Shown: positions 15,907-25,642, numbered from the stretch's first letter. The stretch: DNA of 64,000 bases from Pelosinus sp. UFO1 (GCF_000725345.1 NZ_CP008852.1:1703693-1767692); one strand, 5' to 3'. The notes: generated by a model from the sequence alone, not told the origin. Numbers and translations: made by a program.

Positions 15907-18900
15907 ATGGATGAAAAAGAATTACCATTATGGAAAAAACTGAATTTCTTTAAAACAAAAGAAAGGTCGCAAGATGGCTGGAGCCAAGTAGTTGCAGATG
16001 ACAGAGAATCCGAAGGGATATATCGTAAACGTTGGAGTTATGACAAAGTCGTGCGTACTACCCATGGGGTAAACTGTACAGGATCTTGTAGTTGGAAGGT
16101 TTTTGTGAAAGATGGTATTATTACCTCAGAAAATCAGCAGACGGATTACCCTTCTACAGGGCCTGATATGCCAGAGTTTGAGCCTCGAGGCTGTCCGAGA
16201 GGTGCAAGTTTTTCCTGGTATGTATATAGCCCTCTTAGGATCAAATATCCCTATATTCGTCGTCAACTATTGGCCTTATGGCGTGAGGCGGTAGAAAATA
16301 GTCAGGGCAATTTAGTGAAAGCTTGGGGTTCTATAGTAGAAGATGCTGATAAAGCAAAGCAATATAAACAAGTACGGGGTAAGGGTGGTTTTGTACGCGC
16401 AAACTGGCAAGAGGTTAATGAAATCATGTCAGCGATGCTGTTATATACCATTATCACCTATGGACCTGACCGTATTGCTGGCTTTACGCCCATACCTGCC
16501 ATGTCTATGGTAAGTTATGCGGCTGGGTCCCGATTTTTATCTCTCTTAGGTGCTCCTATGTTAAGTTTTTACGATTGGTATGCCGATTTGCCCCCTGCAT
16601 CACCTCAAATATGGGGGGAACAAACGGATGTGCCGGAAAGTAGTGACTGGTATAACGCAGGGTATATCATAATGTGGGGCTCCAATGTACCAATGACTCG
16701 GACACCTGACGCCCATTTTATGACGGAAGTCCGATATAAAGGTACGAAGGTAGTAGCCGTTAGTCCAGATTATGCGGAAAATGTGAAATTTGCTGATAAT
16801 TGGCTTCCTGTTAATCCAGGCTCGGATGCGGCCTTAGCCCAGGCTATGACCCACGTTATTTTGAAAGAGTTCTATATTGAGAAACAAGAAGAATATTTTT
16901 TGGATTACGCTAAACAGTTTACGGATATGCCATTTATGGTGCTTATTGAAAAAAATGATACGGTATATACTCCAGGCCGATTTGCACGGGCTAGTGATCT
17001 TGGGTTAGCAGGGAATAAAGGAGAGTGGAAACCAGTATTATGGGATACAGTACAAGATGGCTTCGCTATTCCGAAGGGAACCATTGGTCAACGTTGGGAT
17101 AGTACAGGACAATGGAATCTAAAAATGGAGAGTGAAGCTGGTGACACTTTATCCCCATTATTAACACTCCTAGGGCAAGAAGATGAGCAAATCTGTGTAA
17201 ATCTTCCTGAATTTACGGAAGGTGGCACTGGAATTGTTAAACGAGGTATTCCTGTTAAATTAATCATGAAAAATGGTAAACTACTACGAGTCACAACTGT
17301 ATTTGATCTTATGTTAGCTCAATATGGAATCGATCGCGGTCTGCCTGGGAAATATCCGATAGATTATTATGATGAAGCAACCTATACTCCAGCTTGGCAA
17401 AAGAAGCATACGAATGTTGAGACTGATTTGGTCATTCAGATAGCTAGAGAATTTGCTCAAAATGCTGCCGATACAAAAGGAAGATCCATGATTATCATGG
17501 GAGCAGGCATTAATCATTGGTTCAATGGAGACACCATTTATCGGGCTATATTGAATTTGGTGATTCTAACCGGTTGCCAAGGGGTAAATGGCGGCGGCTG
17601 GGCTCATTATGTAGGGCAGGAAAAGTGTCGTCCGATAGAAGGATGGGGTACTGTGGCTTTCGCTCGCGACTGGTCAATGCCGCCACGCCTTCAGAATGCG
17701 ACCTCCTTTTTTTACTTTGCTACCAATCAGTGGCAGTATGAAACCCATAGCATGGAAGGATTAAAATCACCAACAGTGGCAAAAAGTCGCTACAGCCATC
17801 CGGCAGACTATAACGTATTGGCCGCTCGCCTCGGATGGATGCCTTCTTATCCTCAGTTTAGCCAAAACTCGTTACAGCTTAGTACAGAGGCCACTGAAGC
17901 AGGAGCTGAAACTACTGAAGAAGTCATTAGCCATGTCGTCAAAAAGTTAAAGGACAGAAAGATGTCTTTTGCTGTGGAAGATCCTGATAATGCCAAAAAT
18001 CATCCTCGCGGATTGTTTGTCTGGCGTTCTAATCTAATTTCTAGTTCTGGTAAGGGACATGAGTATTTTTTGAAATATCTACTGGGAGCTTCCCATGGAC
18101 TTTTATCGGAACCCAATGAAGAGTTGAGACCAGAGGAAGTTCATTGGAATAATGCTCCTCCAGAAGGCAAGCTTGATTTATTGGTTAATTTAGACTTTCG
18201 CATGGCTGGCACCGCTCTTTATTCTGATATAGTATTACCTGCTGCTACTTGGTATGAAAAAACCGATTTAAGTAGTACCGATATGCATCCTTTTGTTCAT
18301 CCATTCAATCCCGCGATTAATCCACCATGGGAAGCCAAGTCTGATTGGGATATTTTCAAGGATTTGGCTAAGACCTTTTCTACTATGGCGAAAGAATATC
18401 TACCTGAGGTACAACAAGATATTGTGGCAGTGCCTCTTATGCATGACTCACCAGGAGAAATTGCCCAGCCCTTTGGTAAAGTGCTAGATTGGCGCAAGGG
18501 GGAAGTGGAGGCGATACCTGGTAAGACGATGCCGAATATGGTAATGGTAGAGCGGGACTATAAAGAAATTTATAATAAATTTACTTCTCTTGGACCATTA
18601 CTAGAAAAAAGTCCAGTAGGTGCTCATGGTATTGCTTTTCCTGTTAAAGAACAATACGAAGAACTTAAAAAAATTAATGGAAAGAACATGGTGCCTGGTG
18701 TAGCCTTTGCTCGTCCTAGTATTGAGACAGCTCGCCAAGCGGCAGAAGCAATACTTACTCTATCGAGTGCGACAAATGGCAAATTGGCTATGAAAGCCTG
18801 GGAAGATGCAGAAAAGAAAACGGGTATGGAACTTAAGGATATCAGCGCGGGTCGTGCAGGAGAAAAATTTACTTTTAATGACATTACGGTACAACCAAGG

Positions 18901-19596
18901 CAAGTCATTCCTACCCCTGTATTTACTGGCTCAAATAAAGGAGATAAACGCTACTCCCCCTTTACGACCAGTATCGATCATTTGATGCCTTTCCGTACGT
19001 TGACAGGACGTCAACATTTCTATATTGATCATGAAATCATGCTAGAGTTTGGCGAAGCCATGCCTATCTATAAACCGACTTTATCTCCAGTGTTATTTGC
19101 TGGCAAAGAATATAAGCCCGAAGCGGAAGGTAAAGAAATTGTTTTGCGATATCTTACCCCTCATGGCAAATGGAATATACACAGTACCTATCAAGATAAC
19201 CTGCATATGCTTACCTTATTTCGTGGTGGACCTCATGTATGGGTGAATCATCAGGATGCCTTACTGGCGGATCTTAAGGATAATGATTGGGTGGAAGTGT
19301 ATAATCGTAATGGTGTAGTTTCTGCTAGAGTCGTGGTGAGTCATCGTATGCCTAGAGGAACTCTTTATATGTATCATGCGCAAGATAAGCACATTAATGT
19401 TCCTGGTTCATCTATTACTGGACAGCGGGGCGGGACACACAATAGCCCTACTCGAGTTCATGTTAAGCCCACCCAGTGTATTGGCGGATACGCCCAGCTT
19501 AGCTATGGGTTTAACTATTACGGGCCAATTGGCAATCAGAGAGATATTTATGTTGCGGTTCGTAAGTTAAAGGAGGTGGCTTGGCTTGAAGATTAA
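15907..19596 (+). CDS. narG: Respiratory nitrate reductase alpha subunit
   Basis: The 1229-aa catalytic subunit, on the cytoplasmic side of the membrane, reduces nitrate to nitrite at a bis-MGD molybdenum centre. The FS0 cluster ligands H53, C57, C61 and C96 are present (HGVNCTGSC... and RGCPRG). The Mo-coordinating aspartate is D227 in YADLPPASPQIWGEQTDVPES-type context, as in E. coli NarG. Later blocks include INHWFNGDTIYRAIL and the C-terminal GQRGGTHNSPTRVHVKPTQ-like cofactor-binding region. There is no Tat-like signal, consistent with cytoplasmic facing. The stop overlaps narH by 11 bases. The length is full. Confidence 0.97.
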   Translation: MDEKELPLWKKLNFFKTKERSQDGWSQVVADDRESEGIYRKRWSYDKVVRTTHGVNCTGSCSWKVFVKDGIITSENQQTDYPSTGPDMPEFEPRGCPRGASFSWYVYSPLRIKYPYIRRQLLALWREAVENSQGNLVKAWGSIVEDADKAKQYKQVRGKGGFVRANWQEVNEIMSAMLLYTIITYGPDRIAGFTPIPAMSMVSYAAGSRFLSLLGAPMLSFYDWYADLPPASPQIWGEQTDVPESSDWYNAGYIIMWGSNVPMTRTPDAHFMTEVRYKGTKVVAVSPDYAENVKFADNWLPVNPGSDAALAQAMTHVILKEFYIEKQEEYFLDYAKQFTDMPFMVLIEKNDTVYTPGRFARASDLGLAGNKGEWKPVLWDTVQDGFAIPKGTIGQRWDSTGQWNLKMESEAGDTLSPLLTLLGQEDEQICVNLPEFTEGGTGIVKRGIPVKLIMKNGKLLRVTTVFDLMLAQYGIDRGLPGKYPIDYYDEATYTPAWQKKHTNVETDLVIQIAREFAQNAADTKGRSMIIMGAGINHWFNGDTIYRAILNLVILTGCQGVNGGGWAHYVGQEKCRPIEGWGTVAFARDWSMPPRLQNATSFFYFATNQWQYETHSMEGLKSPTVAKSRYSHPADYNVLAARLGWMPSYPQFSQNSLQLSTEATEAGAETTEEVISHVVKKLKDRKMSFAVEDPDNAKNHPRGLFVWRSNLISSSGKGHEYFLKYLLGASHGLLSEPNEELRPEEVHWNNAPPEGKLDLLVNLDFRMAGTALYSDIVLPAATWYEKTDLSSTDMHPFVHPFNPAINPPWEAKSDWDIFKDLAKTFSTMAKEYLPEVQQDIVAVPLMHDSPGEIAQPFGKVLDWRKGEVEAIPGKTMPNMVMVERDYKEIYNKFTSLGPLLEKSPVGAHGIAFPVKEQYEELKKINGKNMVPGVAFARPSIETARQAAEAILTLSSATNGKLAMKAWEDAEKKTGMELKDISAGRAGEKFTFNDITVQPRQVIPTPVFTGSNKGDKRYSPFTTSIDHLMPFRTLTGRQHFYIDHEIMLEFGEAMPIYKPTLSPVLFAGKEYKPEAEGKEIVLRYLTPHGKWNIHSTYQDNLHMLTLFRGGPHVWVNHQDALLADLKDNDWVEVYNRNGVVSARVVVSHRMPRGTLYMYHAQDKHINVPGSSITGQRGGTHNSPTRVHVKPTQCIGGYAQLSYGFNYYGPIGNQRDIYVAVRKLKEVAWLED

Positions 19597-21067
19597 AGCA
19601 CAAATAGCTATGGTAATCAATTTAGATAAATGTATTGGCTGTCATACTTGCAGTGTGACCTGTAAAAATACTTGGACAAATCGTGAAGGCGCTGAGTATA
19701 TGTGGTTTAATAATGTGGAAACCAAGCCAGGTATTGGGTATCCCATGGAGTGGGAAAATCAAGAAAAGTATAAGGGGGGCTGGGAATTACAAGATGGTAA
19801 ACTCCGGCTCAAAGGCGGTAGCCGCTTAGCAAAGTTATTACTTAAATTATTCCACAATCCCGATATGCCTACCCTTGATGATTATTACGAACCTTGGACA
19901 TACGATTATGAGAAACTAATTAACAGTCCTACAAAGCGTTATCAGCCAGTGGCTCGTCCCAAATCAGTAATTACCGGTAAAAATATGGACTTAAAGTGGG
20001 GGCCAAACTGGGAAGATGATTTAGCCGGTGCCCATCAAACTGGTACTAGAGATCCGAATGTAGTGAAGATGCAGGAAAAAGTTAAATTTGAGTTTGAACA
20101 AACTTTCATGGCCTATTTGCCAAGACTTTGTGAGCATTGCTTAAATCCTGGTTGTGTGGCTGCGTGTCCTTCAGGCGCCATTTACAAGCGGGAAGAAGAT
20201 GGGATTGTTTTGGTGGATCAAGATGCTTGCCGCAGTTGGCGTATGTGTATGACTGGATGTCCCTATAAAAAGGTTTATTTTAACTGGCAAACTCATAAAG
20301 CGGAAAAATGTATTTTTTGTTTTCCAAGGGTGGAGTCAGGTCAACCTACTGTTTGCTCGGAAACTTGTTCAGGCCGTGTTCGGTATATGGGAGTCATATT
20401 GTATGATGCTGATAGAGTAAAAGAGGCAGCATCTACTAGCAATGAACAGGAGTTATATCAAGCGCAGCTTAGTGTATTTTTGGATCCTACTGATCCTGAA
20501 GTGATTGCGAAGGCTCGCTTAGATGGCATTCGTGAAGACTGGTTAGAAGATGCAAAACGTTCTCCTATTTATGATTTAGCCGTCCGATACGGTATAGCAC
20601 TGCCATTACATCCTGAATTTCGCACCATGCCAATGGTATGGTATATACCGCCTCTTAGCCCGATTGTAAGTGTGGCAAAGGAGCAAGGCGTAAATGAAAA
20701 TCTATTCCCGCTACTAGATGATATGCGTATTCCTATCGAATACTTAGCTAATATCTTAACGGCTGGTAATACAAAAGCAGTTAAGTCGGCCTTAGGTAAG
20801 CTGCTAGCTATGCGTACCTATATGCGATCAATCAACACAAACCAAAAAGTCGACAAGGATAAGCTAAGAGAGGCCGGCCTTGATGAAATTGCTGTAGAGC
20901 GTATGTATCGCCTTCTAGCTATTGCAAAATATGAGGATCGTTTTGTAATTCCCACATCACATCAAGAAAAATACGTTAATGTATATAAACAGCAAGGTAG
21001 CTGCGGTTATTCCCTGCCCCAAGGGAGCTCATGCTATGGTATTAGAGGTGAAGAAGATGGTAGATAA
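19586..21067 (+). CDS. narH: Respiratory nitrate reductase beta subunit
   Basis: The 493-aa iron-sulfur subunit that carries electrons from NarI heme to NarG. Cluster ligands are visible at C16/19/22/26 (CIGCHTCSVTC), then CEHCLNPGCVAACP, then CRSWRMCMTGCPYKK, where Trp replaces a cysteine as expected for the 3Fe-4S cluster, and CIFC...VCSETCSGR. The TTG start at 19586 follows AGGAGGT at 19571-19577. It overlaps both narG (11 bases) and narJ (11 bases), which implies coupled translation. Confidence 0.96.
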   Translation: MKIKAQIAMVINLDKCIGCHTCSVTCKNTWTNREGAEYMWFNNVETKPGIGYPMEWENQEKYKGGWELQDGKLRLKGGSRLAKLLLKLFHNPDMPTLDDYYEPWTYDYEKLINSPTKRYQPVARPKSVITGKNMDLKWGPNWEDDLAGAHQTGTRDPNVVKMQEKVKFEFEQTFMAYLPRLCEHCLNPGCVAACPSGAIYKREEDGIVLVDQDACRSWRMCMTGCPYKKVYFNWQTHKAEKCIFCFPRVESGQPTVCSETCSGRVRYMGVILYDADRVKEAASTSNEQELYQAQLSVFLDPTDPEVIAKARLDGIREDWLEDAKRSPIYDLAVRYGIALPLHPEFRTMPMVWYIPPLSPIVSVAKEQGVNENLFPLLDDMRIPIEYLANILTAGNTKAVKSALGKLLAMRTYMRSINTNQKVDKDKLREAGLDEIAVERMYRLLAIAKYEDRFVIPTSHQEKYVNVYKQQGSCGYSLPQGSSCYGIRGEEDGR

Positions 21068-21602
21068 GAAAATGTTGCGATTGCTATCTATTTTGCTTCA
21101 ATATCCAAAAAGCAGTTGGTTAAAATTTGATGAGTTACGTCAGCTGGCAAGTGAATTGGAACACTTGCCAATGGAGGAAAGGGTACATTCTCTTCTAGAT
21201 TACTTGGAACATAATACTTGTGAGGAATTAGCTGAGTTTTATGTAAGTACCTTTGATTTTAGTGAACATTGTAATCTGTATATTACCTCCCTACTCTGTC
21301 CCGATGATCAAAAGCGTGGGCAAGTACTAGCCGACTTGAAAGGTATCTACCGACAAGCTGGATTTGAGGTAGATACTGAGGAATTACCTGATTACCTTCC
21401 TATGCTACTTGAATTTCTAGCCATTGCTAACCAGGAATCATGTAAACAAATTTTAGAGATCGTAAATCCTGGTATTGAAAAACTATGGCAGCAACTTCTA
21501 GAAAAACGCAGTCCCTATGCTGCATTGCTTGAAGTTTGTGTAGGATTTACAGTGCCAATAGCATGTGCAGAAACTACCCACAGAGGAGAAGGTATATCAT
21601 GA
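21057..21602 (+). CDS. narJ: Nitrate reductase assembly chaperone (delta subunit)
   Basis: A cytoplasmic helical chaperone of the NarJ/TorD type, needed for cofactor insertion and membrane docking of NarGH. From ATG 21057 the product is 181 aa; GAGGTG at 21045-21050 is the ribosome site. A longer reading back to 20979 would lie wholly inside narH and is unlikely. Family features are LLQYPKSSWL near the N-terminus, the EEL-AEFYVSTFDFSE block, and the LPDYLPMLLEFLA motif near residue 110. It overlaps narI by ATGA. Confidence 0.9.
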   Translation: MVDKKMLRLLSILLQYPKSSWLKFDELRQLASELEHLPMEERVHSLLDYLEHNTCEELAEFYVSTFDFSEHCNLYITSLLCPDDQKRGQVLADLKGIYRQAGFEVDTEELPDYLPMLLEFLAIANQESCKQILEIVNPGIEKLWQQLLEKRSPYAALLEVCVGFTVPIACAETTHRGEGIS

Positions 21603-22300
21603 ATTTTATAGAACAATTTCTATGGGTGATTTTTCCTTATATAGCATTAACTATCTTTATAGTAGGACATATTTATCGCTATAACATGGATCAATTGGGC
21701 TGGACGGCTAAATCCAGTGAATTGTTGGAAAAACGCAGTCTACAGTGGGGCAGTATATTATTCCATGCTGGTATATTAGCTGTAGTTGGAGGTCATATTT
21801 CAGGTCTCTTGATACCCAAGACTTTTTTTGAATCACTTGGAGTGAACGAGCATATGTACCATATGGCCGCTGTTTATGGTGGAGGTCCCGCAGGGGTAGT
21901 CACGTTAGTAGGTATTCTGATTTTAACTTTCCGTCGTTTTGGTAATGACCGTGTATTTGCTGTTAGTAGTAAGGCTGATTTACTGGTAGCTATTTTAGTG
22001 CTAGTAGAAGTAGTCTTAGGGTTGACAAGTACAGCTACAAATGTATTCCAGGTGACGAACTTTGATTATCGAGAAACGATTAGTCCTTGGCTTAGAGGGT
22101 TATTGTTTTTGAAACCGGATGCTTCCTTTATGACTGGTGTACCTTTGGTATTTAAGCTTCATGTTGTGACGGGCTTTGGAATGTTTGCTATTTGGCCGTT
22201 TACAAGATTGGTGCATGTATGGAGTATGCCAGTCGAATATATATACAGAACCTATATTCAATATTTTAGTCGGGATTTAAAAGATAAATCCTTTCATTGA
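21599..22300 (+). CDS. narI: Nitrate reductase gamma subunit (cytochrome b)
   Basis: A membrane cytochrome b subunit that oxidises quinol and passes electrons to NarH. The 233-aa protein has five hydrophobic segments. Candidate heme b histidines lie in LFHAGILAVVGGH (segment two) and in KLHVVTGFGMFAIWPFTRLVHVWS (last segment). ATG 21599 overlaps the narJ stop and follows GAGGAGAAGG at 21583-21592. It is the last gene of the narKGHJI unit; a hairpin without T-run follows. Confidence 0.95.
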   Translation: MNFIEQFLWVIFPYIALTIFIVGHIYRYNMDQLGWTAKSSELLEKRSLQWGSILFHAGILAVVGGHISGLLIPKTFFESLGVNEHMYHMAAVYGGGPAGVVTLVGILILTFRRFGNDRVFAVSSKADLLVAILVLVEVVLGLTSTATNVFQVTNFDYRETISPWLRGLLFLKPDASFMTGVPLVFKLHVVTGFGMFAIWPFTRLVHVWSMPVEYIYRTYIQYFSRDLKDKSFH

Positions 22301-22306
22301 TTTCAT

Positions 22307-22338
22307 AGGGCAATCCATGTTGTATTTGAGATTGCCCT
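22307..22338. terminator. Hairpin between narI and nreA
   Basis: AGGGCAATC (22307-22315) and GATTGCCCT (22330-22338) pair perfectly. The next bases are TATGTAATAA, so this is a partial terminator or processing site that could lower nreABC expression relative to nar. Confidence 0.5.
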
Positions 22339-22421
22339 TATGTAATAACCCTGCGACTTTGCTTTTAAAAGGAAACTGTGATAAATTGAAATTAAGATTA
22401 AATACTTCGGGAGAATACTTT

Positions 22422-22856
22422 ATGAATACATTAGAGAGTACAATCAATAAATGCTTAGAGGATTTGCGACTTAGGGCGGGGGCTGATTTCTCAGCGTTAG
22501 CTCTCCAGGAGTCAAGAGAATCTACGATCCGCTGGAAGTATGCAGTGGGTAATAAAAATGAACGGTTTCGAAGGATTGTACTGCGTCTGGGCAAGGGAAT
22601 TGCAGGGAAAGTATTGATGTCAGGCAGACCCATGATATTGGAACATTATGAACCTCGGCAACATGAAGATCCGCAAGAATACCCGATTCTTTACGCGGAA
22701 GAATTGCAATCTGCCCTAGGAGTGCCAGTACTAACAAAGGGAAAAGTCAAAGGAGTGCTTTTAGTGGGTTACCGTACTCCTTGCGTAATTGAGGGAGTAG
22801 TAATTGATTTATCCAAACGAGTTGCCACAGAACTAGAAAATAGTATAGACTTCTAA
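22422..22856 (+). CDS. nreA: NreA-like GAF-domain nitrate sensor
   Basis: A 144-aa single GAF domain. In staphylococci NreA binds nitrate and modulates NreB; here the same function is inferred from length, fold pattern (LGKGIAGKVLMSGRPMIL... then ALGVPVLTKGKVKGVLLVG) and position next to the sensor kinase and nar genes. ATG 22422 is preferred because GGGAG at 22409-22413 gives 8-base spacing. An upstream TTG at 22317 would lie in the narI hairpin. The kinase gene starts 34 bases after the stop. Confidence 0.78.
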   Translation: MNTLESTINKCLEDLRLRAGADFSALALQESRESTIRWKYAVGNKNERFRRIVLRLGKGIAGKVLMSGRPMILEHYEPRQHEDPQEYPILYAEELQSALGVPVLTKGKVKGVLLVGYRTPCVIEGVVIDLSKRVATELENSIDF

Positions 22857-22890
22857 AAAATCATATATGTGCTACATTGGGGGCTGTCGT

Positions 22891-23961
22891 ATGAGGCAAA
22901 AAACTTCCGAATCCTTATTAAAAATGATTTTTCAGTATGTAAGCGATGCAATACTCATTTTAGACGAACAAGGAATGATTGTGGATGCCAATCCATCGAT
23001 TGAAATTCTGACAGGTTATTGTACTAAGGAGCTTATTCATAAAGTGAAATTAAGCAGTATTTGCCAGGGAATGGACAGATGCGCAGATTTCACCGTTTGT
23101 ACAAATTGTTTTACGAAGTTAGGAAGTATTTCTTCTTTTGAAATTCGCTTATTGCATAGGAATGGGCAAATTTTTTCCGCAGCTGCAAGTACAACTCGTT
23201 TGCAAGAACACATGGGAGGATTGTTGGTAGTTGTACTAAGGGATATGTCAGAACATAATAAAGAGGAACAAAAGCAGTTACAAAAAAAGATGGCTAATTA
23301 TATGATTCAAGCACAAGAAGAAGAACGTAAGAGAGTATCTCGCGAATTACATGACGGAGTCGGACAAAGTATTTATAGTATGATTGTAGGGCTTAATATC
23401 ATTGGGCAAATGGAACTTAAAGATGAATTGAAAGAACATTTTCAAATGGTACAAGATATGGCAGTTCAGGCTTTAAATGAAGTACGATGCATTGCTGTCG
23501 ATCTTAGACCCTCCTCCCTCGACGATTGGGGCCTGTTACCAGCCCTACGGTCTTTCATAAAACAGTTTGAGCGAACCTATGGAATTGTAACAACGTTATC
23601 TGTTGTAGGAAAAGAACGTCGTTACGAATCAGCGGTTGAAACGGCCCTATATCGTATCTGTCAAGAGGCTATGGTTAACGCAGCTAAATATGCGAACATT
23701 GATAAACTACAGATCGATTTTGAAGAACAGGATCAGCAGTTGCACTTAGTAGTTACAGATTTTGGGCGGGGTTTTAATATAGAAAAGATTGAAATACAGG
23801 GAACAGGACTTGGGCTGTACGGTATGCGAGAGCGAGCAGAATTGATTGGCGGTACTCTTGATATTACATCCAACTTTGGCCATGGCACTACGATTCGGGT
23901 TAATGTTCCCATAACTAAACAGGAGGAAACAACTTATGACCATCCGTGTTTTAATAGCTGA
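22891..23961 (+). CDS. nreB: NreB-like PAS sensor histidine kinase
   Basis: A soluble cytoplasmic sensor kinase, 356 aa, expected to sense oxygen through an iron-sulfur cluster in its PAS domain and to phosphorylate the adjacent NarL-type regulator. PAS residues 10-115 contain C44, C58, C64, C70 and C73. Staphylococcal NreB, as I recall it, uses a CxxC-x11-CxxC pattern; here the spacing C-x5-C-x5-C-x2-C differs. The HisKA_3 domain follows with phospho-acceptor H154 in SRELHDGVGQ, and the HATPase domain has GTGLGLYGMRERAELIGG near residue 300. There are no membrane segments. ATG 22891 follows a GGGGG tract. It overlaps nreC by 26 bases. Confidence 0.85.
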   Translation: MRQKTSESLLKMIFQYVSDAILILDEQGMIVDANPSIEILTGYCTKELIHKVKLSSICQGMDRCADFTVCTNCFTKLGSISSFEIRLLHRNGQIFSAAASTTRLQEHMGGLLVVVLRDMSEHNKEEQKQLQKKMANYMIQAQEEERKRVSRELHDGVGQSIYSMIVGLNIIGQMELKDELKEHFQMVQDMAVQALNEVRCIAVDLRPSSLDDWGLLPALRSFIKQFERTYGIVTTLSVVGKERRYESAVETALYRICQEAMVNAAKYANIDKLQIDFEEQDQQLHLVVTDFGRGFNIEKIEIQGTGLGLYGMRERAELIGGTLDITSNFGHGTTIRVNVPITKQEETTYDHPCFNS

Positions 23962-24595
23962 CGATCACGCTGTTGTCCGTTCAGGATTAGCTATGCTAAT
24001 TAATTCTCAGCAGGACATGGAGGTGGTTGGGGAAGCTGCAGATGGAAGGGAAGCTGTAGAATTAGGATTAAAACTTCTTCCACAAGTCGCACTTATGGAT
24101 TTGAGTATGCCTCCAGGTGAGAATGGTTTAATTGCTACTGCAAGATTAAAAGAATTGCTACCACAAACTCGTGTGCTGATCTTGACTATGCATGATGATG
24201 AAGAATATTTGTTTCAATCTCTAAAGGCAGGGGCAATGGGATACATCTTAAAGAACGCTCCTCAATTTGATTTAATTCAGGCGATTCGTACGGTTCACCA
24301 AGGAGAATCATATTTGTATCCATCTGCCGCAAAATCGTTAATTGAAGGATTCTTGCGACAGGGAAATAAAAGGGAAGAGGTTGAGTCACTAACATTATTA
24401 ACAGAACGAGAAAGGCAAACATTACGCTTGGTAGCCATGGGTTATGCTAATAAAGATATTGCTGAGCAACTTTGCCTTTCCGTCAAAACCGTTGAAGCTT
24501 ATAAAACTAGAATAATGGAAAAACTCCAGTTTAAAACTAGGCCTGAAATGGTGAAATACGCCATAAAAAAAGGACTATTAGATTTAGAGGGATAA
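23936..24595 (+). CDS. nreC: NreC-like NarL/LuxR response regulator
   Basis: A 219-aa DNA-binding regulator. The receiver domain (1-120) has the acidic pair D9/D10, phospho-acceptor D55 in ALMDLSMPP, and a late Lys in ILKNAP. The LuxR helix-turn-helix (about 150-212) reads LTERERQTLRLVAMGYANKDIAEQL and SVKTVEAYKTRIMEKL. In staphylococci NreC activates nitrate and nitrite reductase operons. Three tandem TAGGG-N4-CCCTA-type operators upstream of the HPP gene, asrA and narK are its probable targets here. AGGAGG at 23921-23926 precedes the ATG. Confidence 0.88.
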   Translation: MTIRVLIADDHAVVRSGLAMLINSQQDMEVVGEAADGREAVELGLKLLPQVALMDLSMPPGENGLIATARLKELLPQTRVLILTMHDDEEYLFQSLKAGAMGYILKNAPQFDLIQAIRTVHQGESYLYPSAAKSLIEGFLRQGNKREEVESLTLLTERERQTLRLVAMGYANKDIAEQLCLSVKTVEAYKTRIMEKLQFKTRPEMVKYAIKKGLLDLEG

Positions 24596-24670
24596 TACTA
24601 CAAAGAAGAAATGAGATAATCCTAATTTTAGGGTTAAATGCATGATGTTTACAAAGTAGGAGGTTGCAGG

Positions 24671-25642
24671 ATGGATGGATTATATGACATTGTAGGCAGG
24701 CGCATTCATTATTTGCGAGTAGCAGTAACCGACAGATGTAATTTTCGCTGTCAATACTGTATGCCATCAGATGGCGTAAAATGGACGGAACATGACAATA
24801 TTTTACGATATGAAGAACTACTACGAATTATCCATGCATTTACCAGCTTAGGAATTGATAAAGTACGTATTACTGGTGGAGAGCCTTTAGTACGTAAAGG
24901 TCTAATACCTTTTTTAAAAAAGGTTACAGCGATTGCAGGTATTAAAGAAGTCGTGTTAACAACCAATGGTAGTATGCTCGAAGAATATGCTCCTCTTTTA
25001 AAGAAAGCAGGGGTGAAACGCGTAAATGTGAGTCTTGATACCTTATATCCCGAAAGGTTTAAACAAATAACAGGACAAGATGCATTGCATCAGGTATTGG
25101 CAGGGATAAAAAAAGCGCAAGCAGTAGGTCTTACGCCAATTAAAATAAACATGGTTGTTATGAAAGATTTCAATTCAGATGAACTTGCTGACTTTGCGAA
25201 TTTGGCTATGGAGAATCCATATCAAATTCGATTTATTGAATATATGCCCTTTTGCTCTGATAAAAACTACTTATTTACCGCAGCCGAGATAAAGCAACAA
25301 CTTATTACCGCTGGTTTTACGACAATGCTTCCAGAGGTGAGTAATAATTCTCCAGCTCAAGTATATCGTTTTCCCCAATCGCAGGGTTCAATTGGTTTTA
25401 TTACTCCCGTGTCCCAGCATTTCTGTAGTTCTTGCAATCGCATTCGTCTTACACCCGATGGCAACCTTAAGCCCTGTTTATTATCGAACCAGGAATATTC
25501 TTTGCGGGATGTTTTACGTGCAGGAATCTCTGATCAAGAGCTTTTAGATACGATAAGACAAGTGGTTTGGAATAAGCCGATGGAACATGAGTTAAAGAAG
25601 GGAAAGAAAAGTGAAAGGGGCATGTATCGTATTGGAGGGTAA
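24671..25642 (+). CDS. moaA: GTP 3',8-cyclase, molybdenum cofactor step 1
   Basis: Radical SAM enzyme that, with MoaC, turns GTP into cyclic pyranopterin monophosphate. From ATG 24671 it is 323 aa. The SAM-cluster motif CNFRCQYC gives C23, C27 and C30. The C-terminal 4Fe-4S motif is seen as FCSSCNRIRLTPDG...KPCL, and the required terminal Gly-Gly (YRIGG) is intact. AGGAGG at 24658-24663 fixes the start 7 bases later. The gene follows nreC by 75 bases and overlaps mobA. Confidence 0.95.
   Translation: MDGLYDIVGRRIHYLRVAVTDRCNFRCQYCMPSDGVKWTEHDNILRYEELLRIIHAFTSLGIDKVRITGGEPLVRKGLIPFLKKVTAIAGIKEVVLTTNGSMLEEYAPLLKKAGVKRVNVSLDTLYPERFKQITGQDALHQVLAGIKKAQAVGLTPIKINMVVMKDFNSDELADFANLAMENPYQIRFIEYMPFCSDKNYLFTAAEIKQQLITAGFTTMLPEVSNNSPAQVYRFPQSQGSIGFITPVSQHFCSSCNRIRLTPDGNLKPCLLSNQEYSLRDVLRAGISDQELLDTIRQVVWNKPMEHELKKGKKSERGMYRIGG

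Noticed and set aside
20979-21056. Longer narJ beginning at 20979
   Set aside because: It would lie inside narH; ATG 21057 has its own GAGGTG site.
22317-22421. Longer nreA beginning at TTG 22317
   Set aside because: The extension covers the hairpin after narI, has no ribosome site and shows no GAF-like sequence.
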